64,000 nucleotides of DNA from an uncultured Nocardioides sp. Lineage in GTDB: Bacteria > Actinomycetota > Actinomycetes > Propionibacteriales > Nocardioidaceae. Position numbers and translations under genes: made by a program. The stretch's first letter is position 1. Each line of letters starts with the position of its first letter. The notes beneath the pieces were generated by a model. The model was given only the letters and a program-made list of their open reading frames with translations. It had not been told where the DNA came from and did no database searches. The DNA is taken from positions 904,294-968,293 of the forward strand of contig NZ_CANKZF010000002.1 in the NCBI RefSeq assembly GCF_947488515.1. The letters are read 5' to 3'. Shown here piece by piece: positions 44,792-52,475 of this stretch.

Positions 44792-45961
44792 GTGTCCTCG
44801 ACCGGCTCGCACCGCGCTCCCACGCTCGCCGTCATCGGGGGCGGCCAGCTGGCCCGGATGATGGCCCAGCCCGCCATCGCGCTCGGACTCCCGCTGCGCC
44901 TGCTCGCCGAGGCCGAGGGCGTCTCGGCCGCCCAGGTGATCCCCGACCAGCTGGTGGGTGACTACACCGACCTGCCGACGCTCCGGAAGGTCACCGACGG
45001 CGCCGCCGTGGTCACGTTCGACCACGAGCACGTCCCGACCGCGCACCTGCACGCGCTCGCCGAGGCCGGCGTCGCGGTGCGTCCCGGCCCGGAGGCGCTC
45101 GTCCACGCCCAGGACAAGGCGGTGATGCGGCGCCGACTGGCCGAGCTCGACGTGCCGTGCCCGCGCAACGCGGTGGTCACCTCGACCGCCGACGTGGAGG
45201 CCTTCGGCTTCCCGTGCGTGCTCAAGACCACCCGCGGGGGCTACGACGGCAAGGGCGTGTGGGTCGTCCGCACGGCCGACGAGTCCCGGGTCGCCTTCGA
45301 CGCCGCCGCGGCCGCCGGCGTGGAGGTGCTGGCCGAGGAGCTCGTCGACTTCCGGCGGGAGCTGTCGGCCCTCGTCGCCCGCTCGCCCAGCGGACAGGCG
45401 GCGGCGTACCCCGTCGTCGCCTCCACCCAGCTCGACGGCATCTGCCACGAGGTGGTGGCCCCCGCGCCGGACCTCGCGCCCGCTCTCGCCGGTCAGGCGC
45501 AGGAGATCGCCCTGCGGATCGCCGGTGCGCTCGACGTCACGGGCATCCTCGCCGTCGAGCTCTTCGAGACGACCGACGGCCGGATCCTGGTCAACGAGCT
45601 GGCGATGCGCCCCCACAACACCGGCCACTGGACCCAGGACGGCGCCGTGACGTCCCAGTTCGAGAATCACCTCCGCGCCGTCATGGACCTCCCGCTGGGC
45701 TCGCCGGCCCCGCGTGATCGCTGGACCGTGATGGTCAACATCCTCGGCGGACCCACCGACAGCGGCCACCTGTACGACGGTCTGCCGCACGCGATGGCAC
45801 GTGACCCGCACCTGCGGGTGCACCTCTACGGCAAGGACCTGCGCCCCGGGCGCAAGGTCGGCCACGTCAACGCCTACGGCGACGACCTCGACGACTGCCT
45901 CGAGCGGGCGCGGCACGCCGCCGCCTGGTTCCGCGGCGACCTCGGCAACGAAAGTGTGTGA
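44792..45961 (+). CDS. purK: 5-(carboxyamino)imidazole ribonucleotide synthase
   Basis: This 389-residue ATP-grasp enzyme of purine synthesis makes N5-CAIR from AIR, ATP and bicarbonate. The N-terminal domain has [15 protein letters not shown], followed by the family segment [15 protein letters not shown]. The ATP-grasp core has [34 protein letters not shown] and [30 protein letters not shown], the last being highly specific to PurK. It is followed 19 nt later by purE, the next enzyme of the pathway. Confidence 0.96.
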   Translation: MSSTGSHRAPTLAVIGGGQLARMMAQPAIALGLPLRLLAEAEGVSAAQVIPDQLVGDYTDLPTLRKVTDGAAVVTFDHEHVPTAHLHALAEAGVAVRPGPEALVHAQDKAVMRRRLAELDVPCPRNAVVTSTADVEAFGFPCVLKTTRGGYDGKGVWVVRTADESRVAFDAAAAAGVEVLAEELVDFRRELSALVARSPSGQAAAYPVVASTQLDGICHEVVAPAPDLAPALAGQAQEIALRIAGALDVTGILAVELFETTDGRILVNELAMRPHNTGHWTQDGAVTSQFENHLRAVMDLPLGSPAPRDRWTVMVNILGGPTDSGHLYDGLPHAMARDPHLRVHLYGKDLRPGRKVGHVNAYGDDLDDCLERARHAAAWFRGDLGNESV

Positions 45962-45980
45962 TGAAGGGGAGAGTGAGCAG

Positions 45981-46508
45981 ATGAGCGAGACGCAGGCGTC
46001 GGTCGGCATCGTGATGGGGTCGGACTCCGACTGGCCGGTCATGCAGGCCGCCGGCGAGATCCTCACCGAGCTCGGGGTGGCGTGGGAGGCCGACGTCGTC
46101 TCCGCGCACCGGATGCCCACCGAGATGATCGAGTGGGGCGGGCAGGCCCACACCCGCGGACTGTCGGTCATCATCGCCGGCGCCGGGGGAGCGGCCCACC
46201 TGCCGGGGATGCTCGCCTCGGTCACGCCGCTGCCGGTCATCGGGGTGCCGGTGCCGCTGAAGTACCTCGACGGCATGGACTCGCTGCTGTCGATCGTCCA
46301 GATGCCCGGCGGCATCCCGGTCGCCACGGTCGCGATCGGCAACGCCAAGAACGCCGGAATCCTCGCCGCGCGCATCCTCGCGACCAGCGACCCCGCCCTG
46401 CAGCAGCGCCTCGTCGACTACCAGGCCGAGCTCGCCGAGACCGCCCACGCGAAGGGCGACGTCGTACGCCGGGCCGCCTCCGGCGACAACCGCCGCGTCG
46501 GCTTCTGA
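45981..46508 (+). CDS. purE: N5-carboxyaminoimidazole ribonucleotide mutase
   Basis: This 175-residue class I PurE converts N5-CAIR to [57 protein letters not shown] and [28 protein letters not shown] are the standard blocks and include the active-site Ser/Asp and the SAHR motif. The ATG at 45981 has GGGGAGAG upstream. It shares a transcript with purK. Confidence 0.96.
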   Translation: MSETQASVGIVMGSDSDWPVMQAAGEILTELGVAWEADVVSAHRMPTEMIEWGGQAHTRGLSVIIAGAGGAAHLPGMLASVTPLPVIGVPVPLKYLDGMDSLLSIVQMPGGIPVATVAIGNAKNAGILAARILATSDPALQQRLVDYQAELAETAHAKGDVVRRAASGDNRRVGF

Positions 46509-46515
46509 GGTACCT

Positions 46516-46950
46516 CTAGTCCCGGTCCCGCACCCGGCCGCGGAGGGCCTTGGTCGAGCCGCGCTCCTTCTTCGCCTTGAGCCGCCGCTCCTTGGCCCCG
46601 CGTGAGGGTCGCGTGGGCCGGCGCGGCGGCGGGGGCGGTGCCAGCGCCTCGCGCAGCAGGTCGGCGAGGCGCTCGCGCGCGGCGACGCGGTTGCGGTGCT
46701 GGGAGCGGTGCTCGGACGCCGCGACCGTGATCCGTCCCGTCGGCCAGCGCCGCAGCGCCCGGGCCCTCTGGGCGTCGGTGAGCGCCGTGGAGGCGGCGAC
46801 GTCGAGCTCGAGCTCCACCCGCGAGTCGGTGGTGTTGACCGACTGCCCACCCGGACCCGGCGACTTGGAGAAGCGCTCCACGAGCTCGACGGCGGGCACG
46901 ACCAGGCCCTCGGGCAGGCCCGGGCCGGCGGGGACGAGGAGGTCGCGCAT
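46516..46950 (-). CDS. arfB: ArfB/ICT1-like peptidyl-tRNA hydrolase
   Basis: This 144-residue ribosome-rescue release factor has the catalytic GGQ in KSPGPGGQSVNTTDSRVEL near residue 35 and an extended basic C-terminal tail (RPTRPSRGAKERRLKAKKERGSTKALRGR) that enters the empty mRNA channel of stalled ribosomes. The size and layout fit ArfB (YaeJ) and are too short for RF1/RF2. It is convergent with purE, with 7 bp between stops. Confidence 0.92.
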   Translation of the reverse strand: MRDLLVPAGPGLPEGLVVPAVELVERFSKSPGPGGQSVNTTDSRVELELDVAASTALTDAQRARALRRWPTGRITVAASEHRSQHRNRVAARERLADLLREALAPPPPPRRPTRPSRGAKERRLKAKKERGSTKALRGRVRDRD

Positions 46951-47017
46951 CCCCCCATTGTGGGATGAACGCCGATGTTGCTTGACGGCGACCTCGTGAG
47001 GCACCAGCGTCTCGACC

Positions 47018-48226
47018 ATGGGGGAACAGCGCGTCGGCGTCGTGGGCGGCGGCATCCTCGGCGTCGCGATCGCCCGCGAGGTCGTCCGCCGGCGCCCGGG
47101 CACCGAGGTCGTGGTGCTCGAGAAGGAGGACCGGCTCGCCGCACACCAGACCGGCCACAACTCCGGTGTCGTGCACGCCGGCATCTACTACAAGCCGGGC
47201 AGCCTCAAGGCCCAGCTGTGCGCCCGCGGCCGTGAGCTGCTCCGCGAGTTCTGCGCCGAGCACGCCATCGCGTACGACGCCTGCGGCAAGCTCGTCGTCG
47301 CGGTCGGCGCCGAGGAGATGGGCCGCTTCGACGCCCTCGAGCAGACGGCCCGCGCCAACGGCGTGCCGGGCCTGCGCCGGATCGCGGCCGAGGAGATCGC
47401 CGACGTCGAGCCGCACGCCCGCGGTCTGGCCGCGCTCCACTCGCCGGAGACCGCGATCACCGACTACCCGGCGATCACCGAGGCGCTCGCCGACGAGGTC
47501 TTCGCGGCCGGGGGCGGCGTACGCCTCGGCGCGCGCGTCGTGGGCATCCGGCGGCAGGGGGACGCGGTTCTCGTGCAGGTCGAGGGCGACGCGACCCCCC
47601 TGCGCTTCGACCACGTGGTCGTCGCTGCGGGGCTGCAGGCCGACCGGGTGTCGGCGCTCGTCGACGGCGAGCGCAGCCCGGCGATCCTGCCGTTCCGCGG
47701 CGAGTACCTCGGGGTCACCGCAGCCAAGCAGGACCTCGTGCGCGGCATGGTCTACCCGGTGCCCGACCCGCGCTACCCCTTCCTCGGCGTCCACTTCACC
47801 CGGCGGGTCGACGGCTCGCTCGAGGTCGGTCCCAACGCCGTGCTGGCCACGCGACGCGAGGGCTACCGGCGCCGCGACGTCTCGGCCGCCGACCTGCGCG
47901 ACGTGCTGGCGTGGCCGGGCTTCTGGCGGCTGGCCCGCGAGCACTGGCGCACCGGCGTCGACGAGGTCGTCGGCTCGGCGTCCAAGCGGGCGTTCATGCG
48001 GTCGGCCTCGCGCTACGTCCCGGACATCGGCGTCGCGGACGTGACGCGGGCCGGCAGCGGCGTACGCGCCCAGGCGGTCGACCGGGACGGCAGCCTCGTC
48101 GACGACTTCCGGATCACCCGCGCCGACGGGGTCACCTGCGTGCGCAACGCCCCCTCGCCCGGCGCGACCTCCAGCCTGGCGATCGCGGCCCACGTGATGG
48201 ACGAGGTCTGGGAGCCGCGGGCGTGA
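47018..48226 (+). CDS. lhgO: L-2-hydroxyglutarate oxidase
   Basis: This 402-residue FAD-dependent DAO-family oxidase begins GVVGGGILGVAIAREVVRRRPGTEVVVLEKE (FAD motif). HQTGHNSGVVHAGIYYKPGSLKAQLC near 45 is diagnostic of LhgO. FRGEYLGVTAAKQDLVRGMVYPVPDPRYPFLGVHFTRRVDG and a C-terminal NAPSPGATSSLAIAAHV follow. It oxidises L-2-hydroxyglutarate to 2-oxoglutarate, passing electrons to oxygen or quinone. The upstream CAGCGT 7 nt before the ATG might be a leaderless -10. Confidence 0.93.
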   Translation: MGEQRVGVVGGGILGVAIAREVVRRRPGTEVVVLEKEDRLAAHQTGHNSGVVHAGIYYKPGSLKAQLCARGRELLREFCAEHAIAYDACGKLVVAVGAEEMGRFDALEQTARANGVPGLRRIAAEEIADVEPHARGLAALHSPETAITDYPAITEALADEVFAAGGGVRLGARVVGIRRQGDAVLVQVEGDATPLRFDHVVVAAGLQADRVSALVDGERSPAILPFRGEYLGVTAAKQDLVRGMVYPVPDPRYPFLGVHFTRRVDGSLEVGPNAVLATRREGYRRRDVSAADLRDVLAWPGFWRLAREHWRTGVDEVVGSASKRAFMRSASRYVPDIGVADVTRAGSGVRAQAVDRDGSLVDDFRITRADGVTCVRNAPSPGATSSLAIAAHVMDEVWEPRA

Positions 48227-48237
48227 GCCGGACTGTC

Positions 48238-48243
48238 TAGGGT
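48238..48243 (+). promoter_or_regulatory. leaderless-type -10 element of the oxidoreductase gene
   Basis: TAGGGT is followed by 6 nt and the ATG at 48250. Confidence 0.5.
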
Positions 48244-48249
48244 CCTGCC

Positions 48250-49245
48250 ATGACCACACGCTGGGGAATCGCCGCGACCGGCGGGATGGCCGCCGCCTTC
48301 GCCTCCGACCTCGTCCTCACCGACGACGCGGAGATCGCTTTCGTCGGCAGCCGCACGCCGTCCTCGGCCGCTGCCTTCGCGGAGCGCTTCGGGGCGCCCG
48401 GGTCGGGCACCTACCGCGACCTCGTCGAGGCCGGCCGGCGCGGAGACGTCGACGTCGTCTACCTCGCGACCCCGCACCCCCAGCACCACGACCTCGCCCT
48501 CGCCGCCATCGAGGCCGGGACGCCGCTGCTGGTCGAGAAGGCCTTCACCGCCACCCTCGCCGGGGCCGAGGAGGTGGTCGCCGCCGCTCGCGCCGCGGAG
48601 GTGTTCTGCATGGAGGCCATGTGGACCCGCTTCCAGCCGGCCGTCGCCCACCTCCGTGACCTCGTCGCCGCCGGTGACATCGGGGAGGTGCTGCTGGTGC
48701 AGGCCGACTTCGGCGCGCAGCGGGACTTCGACCCCACGAGCCGGCTCTTCGACCTCGCGCTCGGTGGCGGCTCGATCCTCGACCTCGGCGTCTACCCGAT
48801 CTCCCTGGCCCAGCACCTCCTCGGCCGCCCCGACCGCGTCACGACGACCGGCACGACCTACGCCAACGGCGCCGACCGCTCGGCCGCCATCCAGCTGTCG
48901 TACGACGACGGGCGGGCCGCGTCGCTGACCTGCACGCTGGCCAGCCAGACGCCCGGCCGCGCGATCGTCGTGGGCACCGAGGGCTCGATCGAGGTGGTCC
49001 CGCCGTTCTACCACCCCAGCACCCTCGTCGTCCGACGCAACGGGGCGGAGCCCGTCGAGGTGGAGCGCCTGCCGACCGGCCGGGGCTACGTCCACCAGGC
49101 CGAGGAGGTGCAGCGCTGCCTCGCCGCCGGGCTCACCGAGAGCCCGCTCATGCCGCTGCAGGACACCCTCGACGTGATGTTGGTGCTCGAGAAGGCCCTC
49201 GGGCAGCTCGGCATCACGATGGCCGAGGCGACCGTCGAGCTGTGA
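48250..49245 (+). CDS. Gfo/Idh/MocA family oxidoreductase
   Basis: This 331-residue NAD(P)-dependent oxidoreductase has an N-terminal Rossmann opening GIAATGGMAAAFASDLVL (looser than the usual GxGxxG). VVYLATPHPQHHDLALAAIEAGTPLLVEKAFT near 75-105 contains the conserved EK motif lysine, and the substrate domain has GGGSILDLGVYPISLAQHLLG with the conserved Asp/Tyr positions. It resembles dihydrodiol dehydrogenase-like members. The substrate is probably a sugar or polyol derivative but cannot be assigned. Confidence 0.88.
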   Translation: MTTRWGIAATGGMAAAFASDLVLTDDAEIAFVGSRTPSSAAAFAERFGAPGSGTYRDLVEAGRRGDVDVVYLATPHPQHHDLALAAIEAGTPLLVEKAFTATLAGAEEVVAAARAAEVFCMEAMWTRFQPAVAHLRDLVAAGDIGEVLLVQADFGAQRDFDPTSRLFDLALGGGSILDLGVYPISLAQHLLGRPDRVTTTGTTYANGADRSAAIQLSYDDGRAASLTCTLASQTPGRAIVVGTEGSIEVVPPFYHPSTLVVRRNGAEPVEVERLPTGRGYVHQAEEVQRCLAAGLTESPLMPLQDTLDVMLVLEKALGQLGITMAEATVEL

Positions 49246-49258
49246 GCGACGCCCGGGG

Positions 49259-49711
49259 TCAGCGGCCGCGCTTGCGCCACTCGATCGCGGGGCAGGTGTC
49301 CATCACCATCGGCACGCCGGCGGCGGTTGTCCGGTCGAACGCGTCGGCGTCGATGACCCCGAGCTGGAACCACACGCCCTTGGCGCCGACGGCGACAGCC
49401 TGGTCGGCGAACTCGCCGGCCGCCTCGGAGCGGCGGAAGACGTCGACGACGTCGATCGGCACCGGCACGTCGGCGAGCGTGGCGTAGCCCTGCTCCCCGA
49501 GCACCGCGGGAGCGCCGGGGTCGGCGAAGACCGGGTGGACCGGGACGACGCGCTTGCCGCGCTCCTGGAGCAGCGCCGCGATGCTGTACGCCGTCCTGCC
49601 GGGGTCGCCCGAGAGGCCCACGACGGCCCACGTCTGCGCCTCGTCGAGCATCCGGTCGACGGTCGCGGGATCCTGCCAGTCGCTGCTCACCGAGGTCTGC
49701 GAAGTGGTCAT
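49259..49711 (-). CDS. CoA-binding domain protein (YccU-like)
   Basis: The protein is 150 residues from the ATG at 49711, chosen because TACCGT sits at leaderless spacing just upstream. A single Rossmann-like CoA-binding domain is visible (TWAVVGLSGDPGRTAYSIAALLQERGKRVVPVHP near 25-60, then DVVDVFRRSEAAGEFADQAVAVGAKGVWFQLGV and DTCPAIEW at the end). Proteins of this type bind CoA or nucleotides. No specific function is known. It diverges from an acyl-CoA dehydrogenase. Confidence 0.85.
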   Translation of the reverse strand: MTTSQTSVSSDWQDPATVDRMLDEAQTWAVVGLSGDPGRTAYSIAALLQERGKRVVPVHPVFADPGAPAVLGEQGYATLADVPVPIDVVDVFRRSEAAGEFADQAVAVGAKGVWFQLGVIDADAFDRTTAAGVPMVMDTCPAIEWRKRGR

Positions 49712-49717
49712 GACCAC

Positions 49718-49723
49718 ACGGTA
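49718..49723 (-). promoter_or_regulatory. leaderless-type -10 element of the CoA-binding protein gene
   Basis: On the minus strand TACCGT is followed by 6 nt and the ATG at 49711. Confidence 0.5.
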
Positions 49724-49752
49724 GACCGCTGCCCCAGAAAGCATGGACGTCC

Positions 49753-49758
49753 TAGAAT
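49753..49758 (+). promoter_or_regulatory. leaderless-type -10 element of acyl-CoA dehydrogenase
   Basis: TAGAAT is followed by 8 nt and the ATG at 49767. Confidence 0.55.
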
Positions 49759-49766
49759 CTGGATCC

Positions 49767-50939
49767 ATGAGCGAGTTCCCCCTCTACGCCCTCTCCGAGG
49801 AGCACCAGGCGATCCGCGAGGCCGTCCGCGCCGTCGCCGACGCGAAGATCGCACCGTTCGCGGCGGCTGTCGACGAGGAGGCGCGCTACCCCCACGAGGC
49901 GGCTGCGGCGCTGCTCGCCTCGGACTTCCACGCCCCCCACGTGCCCGAGCAGTACGGCGGTGCGGGCGCCGACGCGCTCGCCACCGTGCTGGTGATCGAG
50001 GAGGTCGCCCGCGCGTGCGTGTCGTCCTCGCTGATCCCGGCGGTCAACAAGCTCGGCTCCCTGCCGGTGCAGATCTCGGGCTCCGAGGAGCTCAAGCAGA
50101 AGTACCTCGGCGCGCTCGCCCGCGGCGAGGGCGGCTTCTCGTACTGCCTCTCCGAGCCCGACGCGGGCTCCGACGCCGGCGGTATGAAGACCCGCGCCGT
50201 CCGCGACGGCGACGAGTGGGTGCTCGACGGCGTCAAGCGCTGGATCACCAACGCCGGCGAGTCCGAGTTCTACACCGTCATGGCCGTCACCGACCCCGAG
50301 AAGAAGACCCGCGGCGGCATCTCGGCGTTCGTCGTCGAGAAGTCCGACGAGGGCGTCTCCTTCGGCGCGCCGGAGAAGAAGCTCGGCATCAAGGGCAGCC
50401 CCACCCGCGAGGTCTACCTCGACAAGGTCCGCATTCCCGCCTCGCGGATGATCGGCGAGGAGGGCACCGGCTTCGCGACCGCCATGCAGACCCTCGACCA
50501 CACACGCGTCACCATCGCCGCGCAGGCCGTGGGCGTCGCGCAGGGTGCGCTCGACTACGCGCTCGACTACGCCAAGGAGCGCCAGCAGTTCGGGAAGGCG
50601 ATCGCCGACTTCCAGGGCATGCAGTTCATGCTCGCCGACATGGGCATGAAGGTCGAGGCGGCCCGCCAGATGACCTACGCCGCCGCCGGCCGCTCGGAGC
50701 GCGGCGACGACGACCTCACCTTCTTCGGCGCCGCGGCCAAGTGCTTCGCCTCCGACGTCGCGATGGAGGTCACGGTCAACGCGGTGCAGGTGCTCGGCGG
50801 CTACGGCTTCACCCGCGACTACCCGGTCGAGCGGATGATGCGCGACGCGAAGATCACCCAGATCTACGAGGGCACCAACCAGGTCCAGCGGATCGTGATG
50901 GCACGCCAGCTCCTTGCAGGGGTCCAGTCAACGCTCTGA
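49767..50939 (+). CDS. acyl-CoA dehydrogenase
   Basis: This 390-residue flavoenzyme has an N-terminal helical domain (HQAIREAVRAVADAKIAPFAAAVDEEARYP), FAD contacts FSYCLSEPDAGSDAGGMKT and GVKRWITNAG, mid-domain KKLGIKGSPTREVYLDKVRIPASRMIGEEGTGF, and C-terminal RQQFGKAIADFQGMQFMLADM with QVLGGYGFTRDYPVERMMRDAKITQIYEGTNQVQRIV. The closing IYEGTNQ carries the glutamate typical of short- and medium-chain dehydrogenases, so a short-chain or branched substrate is likely. It differs clearly from the copy at 28522-29721. Confidence 0.93.
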   Translation: MSEFPLYALSEEHQAIREAVRAVADAKIAPFAAAVDEEARYPHEAAAALLASDFHAPHVPEQYGGAGADALATVLVIEEVARACVSSSLIPAVNKLGSLPVQISGSEELKQKYLGALARGEGGFSYCLSEPDAGSDAGGMKTRAVRDGDEWVLDGVKRWITNAGESEFYTVMAVTDPEKKTRGGISAFVVEKSDEGVSFGAPEKKLGIKGSPTREVYLDKVRIPASRMIGEEGTGFATAMQTLDHTRVTIAAQAVGVAQGALDYALDYAKERQQFGKAIADFQGMQFMLADMGMKVEAARQMTYAAAGRSERGDDDLTFFGAAAKCFASDVAMEVTVNAVQVLGGYGFTRDYPVERMMRDAKITQIYEGTNQVQRIVMARQLLAGVQSTL

Positions 50940-50958
50940 CATGCGGCTTCTCCGCATG
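50940..50958 (+). terminator. hairpin directly after the acyl-CoA dehydrogenase stop
   Basis: CATGCGG-CTTCT-CCGCATG forms a 7-bp stem with a 5-nt loop starting one base after the stop codon. No T-tract follows, as is common for actinobacterial terminators. Confidence 0.6.
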
Positions 50959-51242
50959 TGGGCGCTGATTCGTGAGCCATCGTGCCCCATCTCAGTGGCG
51001 TTGCAGTCGCCTTGTGTGGGCATCCGAAGGGTGTGTTCTGGCACCTGGCGGCATGAGTTGTGTGTCGCTTATGTGTCAGTGCGCGCCCCTCACGTACACG
51101 CTGCGAGACGGTGCGGCTACCGGGTTGGCCGCGGCGTGGACCACCGCGACGGCATCGACCGCGGTAGGGCCGGACGTGGGGCGAAGTCGACCGACGGTGG
51201 GACACATCGGAGGGGGTCAGTCGCGTCGCGTCACGCCCGGGC
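50959..51242. other. non-coding boundary between core and accessory regions
   Basis: No convincing gene is visible; short frames lack start-site support. Base composition is more mixed than in the flanking genes, with T/G-rich runs around 51010-51080. It lies between an acyl-CoA dehydrogenase and the 3' end of lacI, which are convergent, and may mark the edge of an accessory segment. No direct repeats or tRNA remnant were seen. Confidence 0.4.
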
Positions 51243-52265
51243 TCACCCAGTCGTGGATGCGCGGGCCACGAGCTCGGGGGTGAACAGCACCTGGCGGTGC
51301 TCATGTGAATCGTTGGTGGCTTCGTCGACGACCATCTCGGCTGCGGTGCGTCCCAGGTCATGCCGCGGTTGGCGCACTGAGGAGAGCGGCACCGCAGCAG
51401 CGGCGGCGAAGTCGATGTCGTCGTAGCCGATGATGGCCAGGTCGTCGGGCACGCTCGTCCCGGTGCTCATCGCTTGTTGCAGGAGCCCGAGGGCGAGCAG
51501 GTCGTTGGCGCAGAAGGCTGCGGTGGGCCGGCGCCGCACGGACAGTCCGGCGAGGCGCTGGCCGGCGCTGGCACCTCCGGCGACGTCGAGTGCGTCGGTG
51601 GTGAGCACCACCAGGTCCTCGGCCGGACGGCCGGCGGCCTGCCAGGCTTGCCGTGCGCCCTGGAGCCGGTCGCGCACCTGACCGACCTGCGGAGGTCCGC
51701 CCACGAACGCGACCCGATGGTGGCCACGGTCGATGAGGTGTTCGACCGCGAGGCGTCCGCCCAGGACGTCGTCGACCGCGACGGTGCAGAACTCGTTGTC
51801 GTCGCGGGTGCGGTCCACGATGACCAGCGGAAGACGGTGCCGGCGCAGCTCGTCGAGGATGGGGGCGTGGGGGTCCATCGGCGTCACGAGCACACCGTGG
51901 AGGCGCTGCTCCTGGGTGAGCGCCAGGTGCGCCTCCTCGCGGGCGGCGACGTTGCCGCTGTTGCAGAGCACCACGGTGAGGCCGAGGGCCTCAGCTGCGT
52001 GCTCGATGCCTTGGGCGACGTCGGTGAAGAACGGGTTGCGGGCATCGAGCATGACGTAGGCCAGGGTGCGGCTCGTGCCGGCCCGCAGTTGGCGTGCCGA
52101 CTCGTTGCGGACGAACCCGAGCTCGGCGATGACCTCCTGCACCCGCGCCCGCATGAACGGCGTCACTCGGTCGGGGCGGTTGAGCACGTTGGAGACCGTC
52201 CCGACTGACACCTGGGCGGCCTGTGCGACGTCCTTCATGGACGCCACATGTGGACTGTGGGACAA
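51243..52265 (-). CDS. LacI family transcriptional regulator
   Basis: This 340-residue regulator has an N-terminal HTH (MKDVAQAAQVSVGTVSNVLNRP at residues 10-31, hinge helix around ESARQLRAG) and a sugar-binding domain with AYVMLDARNPFFTDVAQGIEHAA, GVLVTPMDPH, LVIVDRT, HRVAFVGGPP and DDLAIIGYDDIDFA. TTG at 52265 is the preferred start because GAGGAG lies 7 nt upstream; GTG 52247 and ATG 52238 are weaker alternatives. It faces away from the first GH106-like gene, and the spacer has two LacI-type elements. It is the likely master repressor of the 52-64 kb region. Confidence 0.9.
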   Translation of the reverse strand: MSHSPHVASMKDVAQAAQVSVGTVSNVLNRPDRVTPFMRARVQEVIAELGFVRNESARQLRAGTSRTLAYVMLDARNPFFTDVAQGIEHAAEALGLTVVLCNSGNVAAREEAHLALTQEQRLHGVLVTPMDPHAPILDELRRHRLPLVIVDRTRDDNEFCTVAVDDVLGGRLAVEHLIDRGHHRVAFVGGPPQVGQVRDRLQGARQAWQAAGRPAEDLVVLTTDALDVAGGASAGQRLAGLSVRRRPTAAFCANDLLALGLLQQAMSTGTSVPDDLAIIGYDDIDFAAAAAVPLSSVRQPRHDLGRTAAEMVVDEATNDSHEHRQVLFTPELVARASTTG

Positions 52266-52290
52266 CAGACGGCTCCTCGCGCGAACAGGC

Positions 52291-52301
52291 TCATCGTTTC
52301 A
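52291..52301 (-). promoter_or_regulatory. LacI-type operator before lacI
   Basis: On the minus strand it reads TGAAACGATGA, identical to the other copies over the first nine bases (TGAAACGAT). It lies 26 bp upstream of the lacI TTG, consistent with autorepression. Confidence 0.6.
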
Positions 52302-52409
52302 ACTGCCGAGCAGTCTGACCTGATGCCGGCCACTGGGGGAAGCCAAGCGCACACGGTTGACCGATTCCGCTCAACTTCGTCCGTGGGCCTAGGCCTCACC
52401 GGAAAACGA

Positions 52410-52421
52410 TGAAACGGTTCA
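52410..52421 (+). promoter_or_regulatory. LacI-type operator before the first GH106-like gene
   Basis: TGAAACGGTTCA is an imperfect palindrome with a central CG, typical of LacI-family operators. A second half-like GAAAACGAT directly precedes it. It lies 54 bp upstream of the GTG start. A separate perfect palindrome GGCCTAGGCC is at 52386-52395. Confidence 0.75.
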
Positions 52422-52475
52422 CGGCACCTGTGACGGGCATCACCCGCCCGTCTGAGACCCGGATCGAGGAACATC

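Noticed and set aside
50940..51242. Integration site of a genomic island at the start of the glycosidase locus
   Set aside because: No tRNA fragment, integrase or flanking direct repeats were found; only the gene content and base mix differ, which is not enough to call it.
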